Source: Leptolyngbyaceae cyanobacterium RM1_1_2 (GTDB lineage Bacteria; Cyanobacteriota; Cyanobacteriia; Phormidesmidales; Phormidesmidaceae). Taken from it: DNA of 38,249 nucleotides. Shown here in pieces: positions 7,797-17,314 of this stretch. The stretch is from positions 1 to 38,249 of the forward strand of contig JAAUQI010000048.1 in assembly GCA_012032345.1 (NCBI GenBank), given 5' to 3'. Each line of letters opens with the position of its first letter. Positions within the stretch are counted from its first letter, which is position 1. Made by a program: the position numbers and the translations under genes. The notes below the pieces were generated by a model that was not told where the DNA came from, searched no databases, and worked only from the letters and a program-made list of their open reading frames with translations.

Positions 7797-7907
7797 CTAG
7801 TGCAGCATCAACGCTTAATTTTAGGGCGATCTCATAGTTCGTAGTCAGTGCTTCAGCGCTAAAGCACTGACTACCCACCCCAATTTCTAGCTATGACAAT
7901 GCACTAG
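7797..7907. repeat. Palindromic MITE-like element
   Basis: Perfect 8-bp inverted ends CTAGTGCA (7797-7804) and TGCACTAG (7900-7907) enclose a perfect 13-bp stem. The stem is GTAGTCAGTGCTT (7841-7853) and its complement (7862-7874) around an AGCGCT-containing loop. A second inner pair, TTTAGGGC and GCCCTAAA, lies near the ends. Hairpins of this GTAGT...ACTAC type are, to my knowledge, frequent dispersed repeats in cyanobacterial genomes. No target-site duplication is obvious. It sits 10 bases after the marR stop and could also act as a transcription barrier, though it has no T-tract. Confidence 0.6.
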
Positions 7908-7996
7908 CCCTAAATGAAGGCCATACTCCTGACGTAGCCTCAACCTACCCAACCTCAAAGAGTACCTGGCACTCCTTCGGCAGTTCTGCCCTTGTC

Positions 7997-8488
7997 TCAG
8001 ATAATCTCAAAGCTGACGCCATGCTGGGCCTGCAAGTTGCAGGTATCGTGATCAGCAATATTGGTGTCACTTAGCTCTAGGTTGTAGAAGCTCACCGTTT
8101 CGTCGTCAAAATAGGGGCCAGCGTGCCAGGTGCCCACGGCAAGTTTGACAAAGCACCTACCTGGAATCTCAAAAGCTTCGATCGCTGAGAGTTCTGGGCT
8201 AGCCGTTGGCATAGGCGGCGCAACAGCCAGCAGCCAGGATTTACCTTCTAGCGAACCTAAACACTGGGTGCATTGGTAATGTCGGGTAATACGACTAAAG
8301 CAACGACCGCGATGCCTGAGCTGCATGATGTAAAAACGAGGAATTCCGTTTTGGAGCTGAAGCTGAGCTGATTCAGCTCCAAAGGTCTGGTCGTCAGCCG
8401 TTGGAAAAATCACCTGACCATAAGGCTTAAAGTTATCGGCAGTGATGGAGCGAGCCACCAGCGATCGCAGCGCTAGACCTGATTGCAT
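7997..8488 (-). CDS. Ureidoglycolate lyase (AllA)-like protein
   Basis: Matches the cupin-like ureidoglycolate lyase family. The parts are ITADNFKPYGQVI near the start, GIPRFYIMQLRHRG, FSRITRHYQCTQCLGSL, WLLAVAPP, then CFVKLAVGTWHAGPYF with the probable metal/active-site His, and FYNLELSDTNIADHDTC. AllA releases glyoxylate and urea from ureidoglycolate in purine (allantoin) breakdown. ATG 8488 is preferred because it precedes the family's first strand; a GTG at 8551 would add 21 residues with no counterpart I know. No other allantoin genes are nearby, so its substrate here is uncertain. It is divergent from pnp, with the two starts about 100 bases apart. Confidence 0.8.
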   Translation of the reverse strand: MQSGLALRSLVARSITADNFKPYGQVIFPTADDQTFGAESAQLQLQNGIPRFYIMQLRHRGRCFSRITRHYQCTQCLGSLEGKSWLLAVAPPMPTASPELSAIEAFEIPGRCFVKLAVGTWHAGPYFDDETVSFYNLELSDTNIADHDTCNLQAQHGVSFEII

Positions 8489-8591
8489 ATAAATAAGGGA
8501 TGTTGAGGGCGTAATAGAACACTCACTCGATATCAGTGCTAGGATTTCCACAGAAGAAGAAAGATACTAGCAGATAAGGACATAGTGTTCA

Positions 8592-10745
8592 ATGCAGGAG
8601 ATTGAAAAGTCAATATCCTTCGATGGACGGGATATTAGACTTAAGGTCGGTTTATTAGCTCCCCAAGCGGGGGGCGCAGTGCTGGTGCAGTCCGGCGACA
8701 CAGCAGTGCTGGTGGCAGCTACCAGAGCCGCAGGACGAGAAGGAATTGATTTCTTACCGCTACTTGTAGACTACGAGGAGCGCCTCTACGCAGCAGGACG
8801 AATTCCCGGCGGCTTTTTGCGACGGGAAGGTCGCCCTCCCGAGCGGGCAACCCTAACCAGTCGTCTGATCGATCGCCCCATGCGACCGCTGTTTCCTCAG
8901 TGGCTGCGCGATGACATTCAAATTGTGGCAACGACGCTGTCAATGGACGATCAGGTGCCGCCTGATGTCCTAGCGGCAACCGGGGCTTCAGTGGCGGTAC
9001 TGCTAGCCAAAATTCCTTTCAAAGGGCCAATGGCAACCGTGCGGGTGGGCTTAGTAGGCGATGACTTTATTATCAACCCCACCTACAGCGAAATTGAGTC
9101 CGGCGACCTCGATTTAATTGTGGCAGGTTCTCCTGACGGCGTGATTATGATCGAGGCAGGGGCCAATCAGCTCCCTGAGCAAGACATAATCGAAGCGATC
9201 GATTTTGGCTACGAAGTGGTTCAAGATCTGATTCAGGCCCAGCGCGATCTGATGGCTGAACTGGGCATTGAGCTGGTGGAAGAACCCGAGCCACAGGTAG
9301 ATTCCACGCTAGACGAATTCATCCGCGATCGCGCTACCGCAGGCATCAAGCAGGTGCTAGCACAGTTTGATCTCGACAAACATCAGCGTGACGAAAAGCT
9401 CGACGTTATCAAAGACGAAGTCGCCGCTCAAATCGAAGCACTCGCCGAAGATGCCCCAGTTCGCGCCGCCGCTGCTGAAAACGCTAAAGCCCTAGGCAAA
9501 GCCTTCAAAGGTTTAACCAAAGAGATGATGCGTAGGCAAATTTTAGAAGACGGTGTACGGGTAGATGGGCGCAAGCTAGACGAGGTGCGCCCCATCTCTG
9601 CCCGTGTGGGCCTGCTGCCCAGCCGAGTTCATGGCAGTGGCCTGTTCAATCGGGGGCTAACCCAGGTGATGTCAGTAGTCACTTTGGGCACCCCAGGCGA
9701 CGCTCAGATGATGGACGATCTTCACCCTGATGAAGAGAAGCGCTATCTGCACCACTACAACTTCCCGCCCTACTCAGTGGGCGAAACGCGACCAATGCGC
9801 TCTCCCGGACGGCGTGAAGTGGGTCACGGCGCTCTGGCTGAGCGGGCACTGCTGCCTGTTTTACCCGAGCAGAAAGACTTTCCCTACGTGATTCGGGTAG
9901 TCTCTGAGGTGCTGTCCTCCAATGGTTCAACCTCAATGGGTTCGGTCTGCGGGTCTACCCTATCGCTGATGGATGCAGGCGTTCCTATTACTAAGCCCGT
10001 CAGCGGCGCGGCAATGGGTCTGATCAAAGAAGGCGAAGAAGTTCGCATTCTCACCGACATTCAGGGCATTGAAGACTTCTTGGGCGATATGGACTTTAAG
10101 GTAGCGGGTACCGACAGCGGTATCACTGCCCTACAGATGGACATGAAAATTACGGGTTTGAGCTTGGACACAATCGCTCAGGCAATCAATCAGGCCAAGC
10201 CAGCCCGGATGCACATCTTAGAGAAAATGATGGAGGCAATTGACCAGCCGCGCCCCGAGCTATCGCCGTTTGCCCCCCGCTTGCTAACCTTCAAGATCGA
10301 TCCTGAGCTAATCGGCATGGTGATTGGCCCCGGCGGCAAGAAGATTAAGAGCATCGTTGAGCAGACCGGAGCCAAAGTAGATATTGATGACGACGGTACC
10401 GTCACGGTTTCCTCGATTGAGGGCAGCAAAGCCCAACAGGCCAAAGCCATCATTCAGGGAATGACCACTCGGCCTGAAACCGGCGATGTGTATGCGGGTA
10501 AGATCACGCGGGTAATTCCCATTGGGGCTTTTGTGGAGTTTTTGCCGGGGCAAGAAGGCATGATTCATATTTCTCAGCTGGCTGATTATCGAGTCGGCAA
10601 GGTGGAAGATGAGGTAGCCGTGGGTGACGATGTCATTGTCAAAGTTCGTGACATTGACGGCAAGGGCCGCATCAACCTGACCCGGCTCAATATCCACCCT
10701 GATGAAGCTGCCGCCGCCCGCGAAGCGATCGCCCCCAGCAGCTAA
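8592..10745 (+). CDS. pnp: Polyribonucleotide nucleotidyltransferase (PNPase)
   Basis: 3'-5' phosphorolytic exoribonuclease, which also makes heteropolymeric tails in cyanobacteria. The order is complete: the first RNase PH domain with [20 protein letters not shown], a helical linker (about 235-310), and the second RNase PH domain with the [15 protein letters not shown] segment and [12 protein letters not shown]. Then come KH with [14 protein letters not shown] (about 575-590) and S1 with [20 protein letters not shown] (about 630-700). Length 717 is normal. ATG 8592 follows AAGGA by about 12 bases. A strong intrinsic terminator follows the stop, so pnp appears to be a single-gene unit. Confidence 0.97.
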   Translation: MQEIEKSISFDGRDIRLKVGLLAPQAGGAVLVQSGDTAVLVAATRAAGREGIDFLPLLVDYEERLYAAGRIPGGFLRREGRPPERATLTSRLIDRPMRPLFPQWLRDDIQIVATTLSMDDQVPPDVLAATGASVAVLLAKIPFKGPMATVRVGLVGDDFIINPTYSEIESGDLDLIVAGSPDGVIMIEAGANQLPEQDIIEAIDFGYEVVQDLIQAQRDLMAELGIELVEEPEPQVDSTLDEFIRDRATAGIKQVLAQFDLDKHQRDEKLDVIKDEVAAQIEALAEDAPVRAAAAENAKALGKAFKGLTKEMMRRQILEDGVRVDGRKLDEVRPISARVGLLPSRVHGSGLFNRGLTQVMSVVTLGTPGDAQMMDDLHPDEEKRYLHHYNFPPYSVGETRPMRSPGRREVGHGALAERALLPVLPEQKDFPYVIRVVSEVLSSNGSTSMGSVCGSTLSLMDAGVPITKPVSGAAMGLIKEGEEVRILTDIQGIEDFLGDMDFKVAGTDSGITALQMDMKITGLSLDTIAQAINQAKPARMHILEKMMEAIDQPRPELSPFAPRLLTFKIDPELIGMVIGPGGKKIKSIVEQTGAKVDIDDDGTVTVSSIEGSKAQQAKAIIQGMTTRPETGDVYAGKITRVIPIGAFVEFLPGQEGMIHISQLADYRVGKVEDEVAVGDDVIVKVRDIDGKGRINLTRLNIHPDEAAAAREAIAPSS

Positions 10746-10782
10746 CCAGGCAGTTTATCAGCACTCGTAATTTGAGACTATC

Positions 10783-10813
10783 GGGGCTGCGTATGTGCAG
10801 CCCCAATTTTTTT
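10783..10813 (+). terminator. Intrinsic terminator of pnp
   Basis: A perfect 8-bp GC-rich stem, GGGGCTGC (10783-10790) and GCAGCCCC (10797-10804), with a 6-base loop is followed by AA and a run of seven T. It lies 38 bases after the pnp stop. The opposite strand lacks a T-tract after the stem, so it serves pnp only and not the convergent kinase gene. Confidence 0.92.
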
Positions 10814-10827
10814 GATAGATCTTCAAC

Positions 10828-13080
10828 TTACCTGGCGATTGGTATTTCGATCACAAATTCTGCGCCCCGCTCAAAATTTCTGTTGCACCAAAGTTTGCCT
10901 TTGTGATTTTCAACAGTAATTTGATGGCTGATAGACAGTCCTAGCCCAGTTCCTTTACCAATCGGTTTTGTTGTGAAAAAAGGATCAAATAGCTGCGAGT
11001 AAACTTCTTCAGGAATCTTTTTACCCCAGTTAGCAATCCGAATGATGACGCCATTAGGCTCAGCTTTTTTCGTGCAGATCCGAATTTTATACATTGATGC
11101 GTCAACTGCGGGGCAGTGTTTCTCAAGCTCATCTAGAGCGTCGGTGGCATTTGCCAGAATGTTCATAAATACCTGATTTAACTGTCCTGGATAGCAGCTA
11201 ACCAAGGGCAGCGTGTCGTACTCCTTAATGACCTTAATGGCAGGACGCTTAGAGGTCGCTTTGAGACGACTCTGCAAAATCATTAAGGTGCTATCGATAC
11301 CTTCATGAATATCGACTGGCTTAAAACCTGACTCATCCAGACGAGAAAAGGTGCGCAAAGACTGAACGATGCCTTGAATCCGCTCAGCACCTACTTGCAT
11401 AGAACTGAGTAGCTTGGGCAAATCTTCTTGTAAAAAAGCGAGTTCGACCTCTTCTATCAAATTCTTCAAGCTGGTAGATGGTGTAGAGTATTCTTGCTGA
11501 TAGCACTGTAAGATTTTCAGCAAGTCGTGGATATAGCCTTTGGCATGAGGCAGGTTGCCGTAGATAAAGCTAATCGGGTTATTAATCTCGTGAGCGACTC
11601 CGGCAACAAGCTGCCCTAGACTCGACATCTTTTCCGTCTGTACAAGCTGAATTTGAGTTTGCTGCAGGTCTCGCAATGCCTGAGTTAAGTCTTGAGTCCG
11701 CTGCCTGACACGGTGCTCTAGAGTCTCATTAGTGCTTTCGAGATCGTTGAAAGAGTTTGTCAGCTGAGTGGCCATGCGGTTGAACGACTGCGATAGGCTA
11801 GACAGCTCCTGAATAGGAGAACTTTCAACCTGCTGCTCAAGATTTCCAGCAGCGATCGCTTTGGCTGCCCGGTTTAGCCGGGAGATCGGGCGTGCAATCC
11901 AGTAGGCTGTAAAAAGACCTAACAGAGAAGCGATCGCCGCAGAAACAATACAGAGCAAAATAGTGGTGCGAGTGTTGGCGTGAATCTGTGCCATAAAGTC
12001 TGATTCAGGCACGACCACGACGACCAGCCAGTCTAAGCCAAAGTCATCTTGCCAGGGTGTGACCTGAACGTACTGGCGATCGCCTTGAAAATTAAAATTA
12101 AGCGTTTGGCTGTGCTGAATTGTCTGGAATCCACCGAAGGTTTGATGGAGATATTGAGCCGTAGCCTGAGTCAGGGAGACGGGCAGGTTTAAAACATCAA
12201 TGCGCCCATTGGCCTGCATCGCTTTTTCAAAATCAGAAGCCTCTGAAAGCCGAGGCAAGCTACAGCTACCTACTAAACTTCCATCTCGCTGTATGATGAA
12301 AATCCGGCTAGAGGCGCTCGGTCTGAGAGATGCCAAAAATTGACTAATGTGAGAAATTTCTAAATCAGTACTGATTAGAGCCAGCAGTTTACCGGAGCTA
12401 TCATAAATCGGCCAGTTAGCGTTAGCCGCCACGTAAAAAGGCGCGTGTTCATCTGGTTGAGATACTTCGGCAGCAACTGTCCAGTTAGGCTTGCCCAACT
12501 GCAAGATATCAATGTACCAGTCCTCCTTCCGAGGAAAGTACTCGTAGCGGTCAATAAGTTTTTGACGATTGCCGTTGCTATCAACCGCATAAGTCTCAGC
12601 TTGGCCATCGGCAGCAATCTGGTCAACCTCAATACCAGGTGCCTCTAACCAGTCTCCGGCACCAATGTACTCGCCCGTAGGCAATGTCAGCCCAATGTAG
12701 CTGAGGGTTGGGTAAATTTGAATTTGTTTCCAGAAATGCTGACCGATAGTTTCCAAATCGTTTAGATCTAGAACGCCTTGCTGAATTAAGTTGGCATTGA
12801 TTTGATTAGCTTTTTGCGGCAGCTCTAAATAGCTATCTAGATGCTGATTGACCAACTGCTTTGTGGCAGATAGTAGTTGCTCAGCCAGACGGTTGACCGC
12901 TTGCTGCCCGTTGCGCAGCGAAAAATAGCCTGTCAGACCAACAGCCGCCGTTAACTGCAATAGAAAAGGAATAACCAGGACGCCGCGCAGCGGCAGGCGC
13001 AGCGGTTGGCGCTGGCTTCGGTTCAATCTTTGAGTAGACAGGAGCTGAGCTATCTGGCTGTGGATATCTTTTAGCTGCAT
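10828..13080 (-). CDS. Membrane sensor histidine kinase (dCache-HAMP-HisKA-HATPase)
   Basis: A 750-residue kinase. The first transmembrane helix is at about 28-52. A large extracytoplasmic double-Cache sensor follows (about 60-370, with YFPRKEDWYIDILQLGKPNW and PFYVAANANWPIYDSSGKLL). The second membrane helix is at about 375-395, then HAMP (ARPISRLNRAAKAIAAGNLE) and a coiled coil (about 450-485). The phosphoacceptor region is GQLVAGVAHEINNPISF with His at about 497. The ATPase domain has the N-box NILANATDAL and G-box GKGTGLGLSIS. Cache domains usually bind small metabolites such as amino or carboxylic acids; the ligand is unknown. No response regulator is adjacent, so this is an orphan kinase. 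Confidence 0.92.
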   Translation of the reverse strand: MQLKDIHSQIAQLLSTQRLNRSQRQPLRLPLRGVLVIPFLLQLTAAVGLTGYFSLRNGQQAVNRLAEQLLSATKQLVNQHLDSYLELPQKANQINANLIQQGVLDLNDLETIGQHFWKQIQIYPTLSYIGLTLPTGEYIGAGDWLEAPGIEVDQIAADGQAETYAVDSNGNRQKLIDRYEYFPRKEDWYIDILQLGKPNWTVAAEVSQPDEHAPFYVAANANWPIYDSSGKLLALISTDLEISHISQFLASLRPSASSRIFIIQRDGSLVGSCSLPRLSEASDFEKAMQANGRIDVLNLPVSLTQATAQYLHQTFGGFQTIQHSQTLNFNFQGDRQYVQVTPWQDDFGLDWLVVVVVPESDFMAQIHANTRTTILLCIVSAAIASLLGLFTAYWIARPISRLNRAAKAIAAGNLEQQVESSPIQELSSLSQSFNRMATQLTNSFNDLESTNETLEHRVRQRTQDLTQALRDLQQTQIQLVQTEKMSSLGQLVAGVAHEINNPISFIYGNLPHAKGYIHDLLKILQCYQQEYSTPSTSLKNLIEEVELAFLQEDLPKLLSSMQVGAERIQGIVQSLRTFSRLDESGFKPVDIHEGIDSTLMILQSRLKATSKRPAIKVIKEYDTLPLVSCYPGQLNQVFMNILANATDALDELEKHCPAVDASMYKIRICTKKAEPNGVIIRIANWGKKIPEEVYSQLFDPFFTTKPIGKGTGLGLSISHQITVENHKGKLWCNRNFERGAEFVIEIPIAR

Positions 13081-13219
13081 AGACTGTCGTGTCTGGTAAA
13101 TCCGCAGATAGATTTACTCATTCTGTCTCATAGTGCCCAATTTACGACTCAGAACAATTTGCCGCCACCTGAACTAGCCATCTGGCTTAGTTTGTTTCTA
13201 TTTGCCTGAGCCGCTCAGG

Positions 13220-14179
13220 TTATCCTGGAGGTACCTCGTTGGCGCTAGCGGTCGCGTGATGGTGCCTGTAGCCGAGCGCAGCGGCTCCGGCCAATAGGGC
13301 CAGATACGGACTGTAAGCCAGCAGCCACAAACCCAACTGCAAAAGCCCAGTGGAGAAAGTACTAACCGAGCGCGTGGCTGTCTGCCAGGTGCTGCCTAAC
13401 TTTTCCGGTAGCGGACGAGAGCTAGGGGTGGCGGCAACCGCCTCAGTCAGGCTGAGATCTATAACAGAGTAAGCGACACGGCTCTGCAGCGCTTTTTCCT
13501 GGGCGTCTATCTGCTCGATTGACTGACGCACGGTGCTGAGTTCCCGCGAGACTTCCAGTACTTCTGCAATCGATCCGGTACGATCCATAATTTCCAGCAG
13601 CGCCGCTTCAGATTTGCGCAAGTTACGCAGGCGGGCCTGCAAGTCAACAATCTGATTAGAGACGTCTTCAGCGGCGATCGCCTGATTTTCTAAGGTGCCC
13701 AGCTCTTTCAGGACAATGAGTGTAGCCTCTAGCTGAGCCTGCGGCACCCGCATTTGAATCAGAATTTGCTGGCGATCGCCAGCGTAATCCGGCTGCTGGT
13801 CTTGCAGTGAGAGCAAATCCCCCTGCTGATCTTGTAGAATTTGCGAAACCGCCGCCGCAGCTTGCTCAGTCGAGTTTACAGTCAGGGAGAGTTCAGCCCG
13901 TTTTGTCAGACGAGTCGGCACTTTTGGGGCGGCGCTGGCTTCTGTGAGTAAAGCTGCCGATCCGCCAGTAGGCCCTGAGGACTCTGAGGGTGCGGCTTCT
14001 TGAGCCATATCAGCCGTTCCGTTAGCAGGGGCTTCACTGCTAAAGTCAGGTGCCCCACAGCTAGCCAAAAACAGCAGGCTCAAGACAGGCAGGCTCAAAC
14101 GCATCAGTTGAGAGGTAAAGCTAAGCTGCATAAGCATGAAAGATTGGTTTGATGCTCTCAGTTTGGCAACAATGCTCAC
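13220..14179 (-). CDS. DUF4349 lipoprotein
   Basis: The N-terminus has a lipoprotein signal (LSLPVLSLLFLASC) with the lipobox Cys at about residue 41. A Ser/Ala-rich linker follows, then DUF4349 (about 85-270) with RLTKRAELSLTVNSTEQAAA, a long coiled-coil part (LQARLRNLRKSEAALLEIMD) and SRVAYSVIDLSL. A final hydrophobic helix (about 275-300) is consistent with membrane anchoring. Function is unknown; the fold resembles periplasmic membrane-associated coiled-coil proteins. Several in-frame starts are possible, and the Met at 14104 gives the shortest normal signal peptide. It precedes the kinase gene on the same strand by about 140 bases, but shared function is not shown. Confidence 0.82.
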   Translation of the reverse strand: MSIVAKLRASNQSFMLMQLSFTSQLMRLSLPVLSLLFLASCGAPDFSSEAPANGTADMAQEAAPSESSGPTGGSAALLTEASAAPKVPTRLTKRAELSLTVNSTEQAAAAVSQILQDQQGDLLSLQDQQPDYAGDRQQILIQMRVPQAQLEATLIVLKELGTLENQAIAAEDVSNQIVDLQARLRNLRKSEAALLEIMDRTGSIAEVLEVSRELSTVRQSIEQIDAQEKALQSRVAYSVIDLSLTEAVAATPSSRPLPEKLGSTWQTATRSVSTFSTGLLQLGLWLLAYSPYLALLAGAAALGYRHHHATASANEVPPG

Positions 14180-14232
14180 CCTTAGCCTTACAGTTACAGA
14201 ATGCGTAACGACAGTCTATGCTTTGGTAAAGA

Positions 14233-14730
14233 TTAAAGCGCCTTTTCAAACCACTCTACGTCCCAGTAGCGCCCGAACTTTCGTCCCACTTCTCGATAGG
14301 TGCCTACACTCTCAAAACCAAATTTTTTGTGAATTGCGATCGAGACCTGATTAGGCAGCGTAATTCCTGCATAAGCTCGATGAACATCTTCTGTCGCTAA
14401 AGCCTCAAACAGCGCCTGATAGAGCTGACTGCCAATCCCCTTTCCCTGGGCTTTGGGATCTAAGTAGACACTGGTTTCAACTGACGTGTCATAGGCGGCT
14501 TTGGTGCGAAGCTGGCTACTGCTGGCGTATCCGACAACATCGCCAGCGAGTTCTGCAATTAAAAGCTGATGCCGTCCGGTTTTGGCATAGTGATGAAACC
14601 ACTCGGCACGCTGCTCTAGGGTAAAGGGTTCAATATCAAAGGTGATCGTTGTGGTACGGATGTAGTGGTTATAAAGGTCGGTTAAGGGCCGAATGTCTGT
14701 AGCTTGCGGACGGCGAATTAGAGCAGTCAT
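14233..14730 (-). CDS. GNAT N-acetyltransferase, phosphinothricin/methionine-sulfoximine type
   Basis: A 165-residue acetyltransferase of the Bar/MnaT group. It begins IRRPQATDIRPLTDLYNHYI, then TTITFDIEPFTLEQRAEWF, which is the substrate-side signature of this subgroup. The acetyl-CoA P-loop QGKGIGSQLY is near residue 98, followed by AGITLPNQVSIAIHKKFGF and the closing GRYWDVEWFEKAL. Family members acetylate the amino group of glutamine-synthetase inhibitors or related amino acids. Which substrate applies cannot be told from sequence. It is divergent from the glycosylase gene with 30 bases between starts. Confidence 0.88.
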   Translation of the reverse strand: MTALIRRPQATDIRPLTDLYNHYIRTTTITFDIEPFTLEQRAEWFHHYAKTGRHQLLIAELAGDVVGYASSSQLRTKAAYDTSVETSVYLDPKAQGKGIGSQLYQALFEALATEDVHRAYAGITLPNQVSIAIHKKFGFESVGTYREVGRKFGRYWDVEWFEKAL

Positions 14731-14760
14731 AAAATTTGATCAGCTAAGGAAGAAAAAAGC

Positions 14761-15363
14761 ATGTCCCCACTCACCGATACAGACTGGCTCAGTCGCCCTT
14801 CTACAGAAGTTGCTACCGATCTAGTCGGCTGTAGGCTTGTGCGACATTTAGACGGTATCACCTGCAAAGGACTGATTGTAGAAACTGAAGCCTACGGGCC
14901 AGACGATCCGGCTATGCACGCCTATCAGCGCTCCACAGCTCGCAATCAGGTGATATTTGGCCCTGCGGGTAGGGCGTATGTCTATCGCATCTATGGCAGC
15001 TATCACTGCCTCAATATCGTAACTGACCAGGAGGGCATCGCTAGTTCAGTGCTGATCCGTGCCCTTGAGCTTGAAAAAATCCCCCCCTGGGTCGAACCAA
15101 AAAAAGACTCCAAACCTCACCGTATCGCTGCGGGGCCTGGTAAGCTTTGCCTGGCACTGAAGATTGATCTGACTCTGGATGGTACATTGCTTCAGCCCAC
15201 AGAGGTCTTGTGGCTAGAAAAGCGTGAGCCTCACTTTCAGCAACAGCTAGAAGCAGGAAGTCTTACCCTGATTCAAACGACCCGGATTGGCCTCACCCAG
15301 GGGGCTGATTTGCCCCGGCGCTGGTACTTATCAAACTGCCCATCAGTGTCAAAAAAAGGCTAG
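14761..15363 (+). CDS. mpg: DNA-3-methyladenine glycosylase (AAG/MPG family)
   Basis: A 200-residue base-excision repair glycosylase that removes alkylated purines. Visible motifs are TEVATDLVGCRLVRHL at the N-terminus and GLIVETEAYGPDDPAMHAYQ with the probable catalytic Glu. These are followed by ARNQVIFGPAGRAYVYRIYG, then SYHCLNIVTDQEG and RIAAGPGKLCLAL. Length agrees with bacterial members of the mammalian-type AAG fold. ATG 14761 directly precedes the conserved start and has AAGGAAGA upstream. It converges with the radical SAM gene, the stops being about 14 bases apart. Confidence 0.92.
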   Translation: MSPLTDTDWLSRPSTEVATDLVGCRLVRHLDGITCKGLIVETEAYGPDDPAMHAYQRSTARNQVIFGPAGRAYVYRIYGSYHCLNIVTDQEGIASSVLIRALELEKIPPWVEPKKDSKPHRIAAGPGKLCLALKIDLTLDGTLLQPTEVLWLEKREPHFQQQLEAGSLTLIQTTRIGLTQGADLPRRWYLSNCPSVSKKG

Positions 15364-15377
15364 CTAGCACCTTGCTG

Positions 15378-17053
15378 CTATTTAAGCTGAAATAGAGGTG
15401 CAGCCAGAGGGGGAGCCAGAGGCGATCGCGCTTCCCTTTGCTCTACCGGGAAATGCTCGATCGCTTCAGCTAGGTGCTTGAGCAAGGTGGTCTTGGGCAG
15501 CGGCCCCTGAATGTGCTCCCAGGGTAAAACCTGCTGTGGCTGCCAGTCCTGATAGACGTAAAAGGCTAAGGGCGGCAGCTGGTCTTTGAGTTCTTTGAAG
15601 GCGCGACGGTAGCTGCCTAGCGACTCGCCATAGTGACGCACCCGCAGCAGCAGTTTAGATAGGCGGCGATCGCCCCTAGAATCAAAGCCTGAACGACCGA
15701 CCAGCTATAGCTTTCAGGCCGAAAATCTATACCGCGCGATCGCAGCTGTTTCTGTAACAGCTTGAGCCGCTTTTCGGCCTCGGGGCTGACTCCAAACCAC
15801 TGAAACGGCGTGTGCGCTTTCGGCACAAACGTACTGCAGCCCAACGTCAGCCGCAAACCGGGTGCTGCCTTTTTCAAGGTCTTCATCATCTCCACAGTCT
15901 CGTCGAGATCGGTTGCTTCTTCTCCGGGAATGCCCACCATGCCGTAGAGCTTAATAGCGCTGAGTCCTCCAGCTTTGGCGTTGACAGCAGCAGCGATAAT
16001 TTCGTCATTCTGCAGCTTTTTGTTCACAATTCGCCGTAGCCGCTCCGAGCCGCTCTCAACGGCGATTGTAATTGAGCGGGTATCGTGTTTGACCAGCGTG
16101 GCGGCCAGCTTCTGATTGACGGTACCCGTCCGCACCGAGGCCAGACTCAGGCGGATATCGTCATACTCAGGGCGATTGAGATAGTCTAAGAGCGCATCAA
16201 ATTCTGGATGCTGGGTCACAGATGCCCCCAAAAGCCCTAGCCGCTTCGTTACGCTTAGCCCCCGCTCGATCGCTGGCATTAACGAGCCTTCTAAGCTGGC
16301 AGTCCGAAAAGGCAGCGTCAGGTAGCTAGCGAGGCAAAACCGACACATTTCTGGACAGCTCCGCACCACCTCAACCATATAAATATTTTCCCAGGCGGCT
16401 TTCTCAGTCACGACCTTAGAGGCCGAAAGCACGTCGCCCCGGTAGGTTTGCTTTTGTACCTGGGCGGGTACCGCTGCGATCGCCTGAATTGCCTGCACCG
16501 GGCCGTCACTGCCGACATAGGTAACCGCGTAGAGGCTGGGCACATATACCCCCGGCACCTGAGCCAGCCGGACTAGCTGAGTGTGGCGATCGGCTGTACG
16601 GACGCTCTGGTAGGCATCGATAAACTGATCCAGCAGGGTTTCACCCTCTCCCAGCAAGATCACGTCAAAAAAGTCGGCAAAGGGTTCTGGATTTGCCGTC
16701 AGTACTGGGCCGCCGCCAAACACAAGCGGCTGCGCTGCCTGCCGCTCAGCCGCCAGCAGCGGTACCTGGAGCTGTTCTAGCAGGGCTAAAATATTGACGT
16801 AATCCAGCTCCCATGAAACCGAAAATCCCACCAGTTCTGGCTGCGTCGGCAGGGATTCATGGGCATCGGTAAACAAACGACTCGTCTGTAGGTCGTGGCG
16901 TTGGGCCAGGGTTGCCCACACAATCTGATAGCCCAGGCTGGTAATGCCGACGCTGTAGGTATTGGGAAAGGCAAATATAACCGGGACGGCGGTTGGATCT
17001 GAGACAGCCGGGGTAAAGAGCAGGCGTTCAGCCGCGAAGTCAGCAGTAGACAT
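15378..17053 (-). pseudogene. B12-binding-domain radical SAM protein with an apparent -1 frameshift
   Basis: The first frame (17053 down to about 15680) has a B12-binding-like N-domain. It contains IFAFPNTYSVGITSLGYQ, FSVSWELDYVNILALLEQL, FGGGPVLTANPEPFADFFDV and LLGEGE. The radical SAM core has CPEMCRFC for the iron-sulfur cluster, then SLASVRTGT, ITIAVESGSERL and KLYGMVGIPGEEATDLDE. The conserved C-terminal block GESLGSYRRAFKELKDQLPP...VLPWEHIQGPL lies one frame over (15378-15641). At the junction TTG ATT CTA replaces the expected TTG ATT TCT AGG, so one T is missing (A on the plus strand, near 15681). With it restored, the protein is about 558 residues and seems complete. Substrate is unknown; the family is widespread in cyanobacteria. 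Sequencing error or recent mutation are both possible. Confidence 0.86.
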
Positions 17054-17314
17054 TAAGGCAGGCAGTGCTTCAAGGGACTTGGCTCTCTTCAGACTAACAC
17101 CCTGTTCGCCCAGATGCCTAAGCTGCCAAGCTGGAATATCGCACGCTTATAGGTCAGCCTCAGATCGTTTGCAGAGAGAGCTTTGTGAAAAGTTTTTCCT
17201 GCAAAGAAAGTCCTTTACAACCTAAACAGGACAGCTACAGACTTTAAAAAGTTCTGGAAAATTCAGGTTAAACTAAGCACTTAAGATTTGGAGAACAACA
17301 CAAGTCGTGGGTGC

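Noticed and set aside
10308-10697. Minus-strand frame of 129 residues within pnp
   Set aside because: Antisense shadow of the KH and S1 domains.
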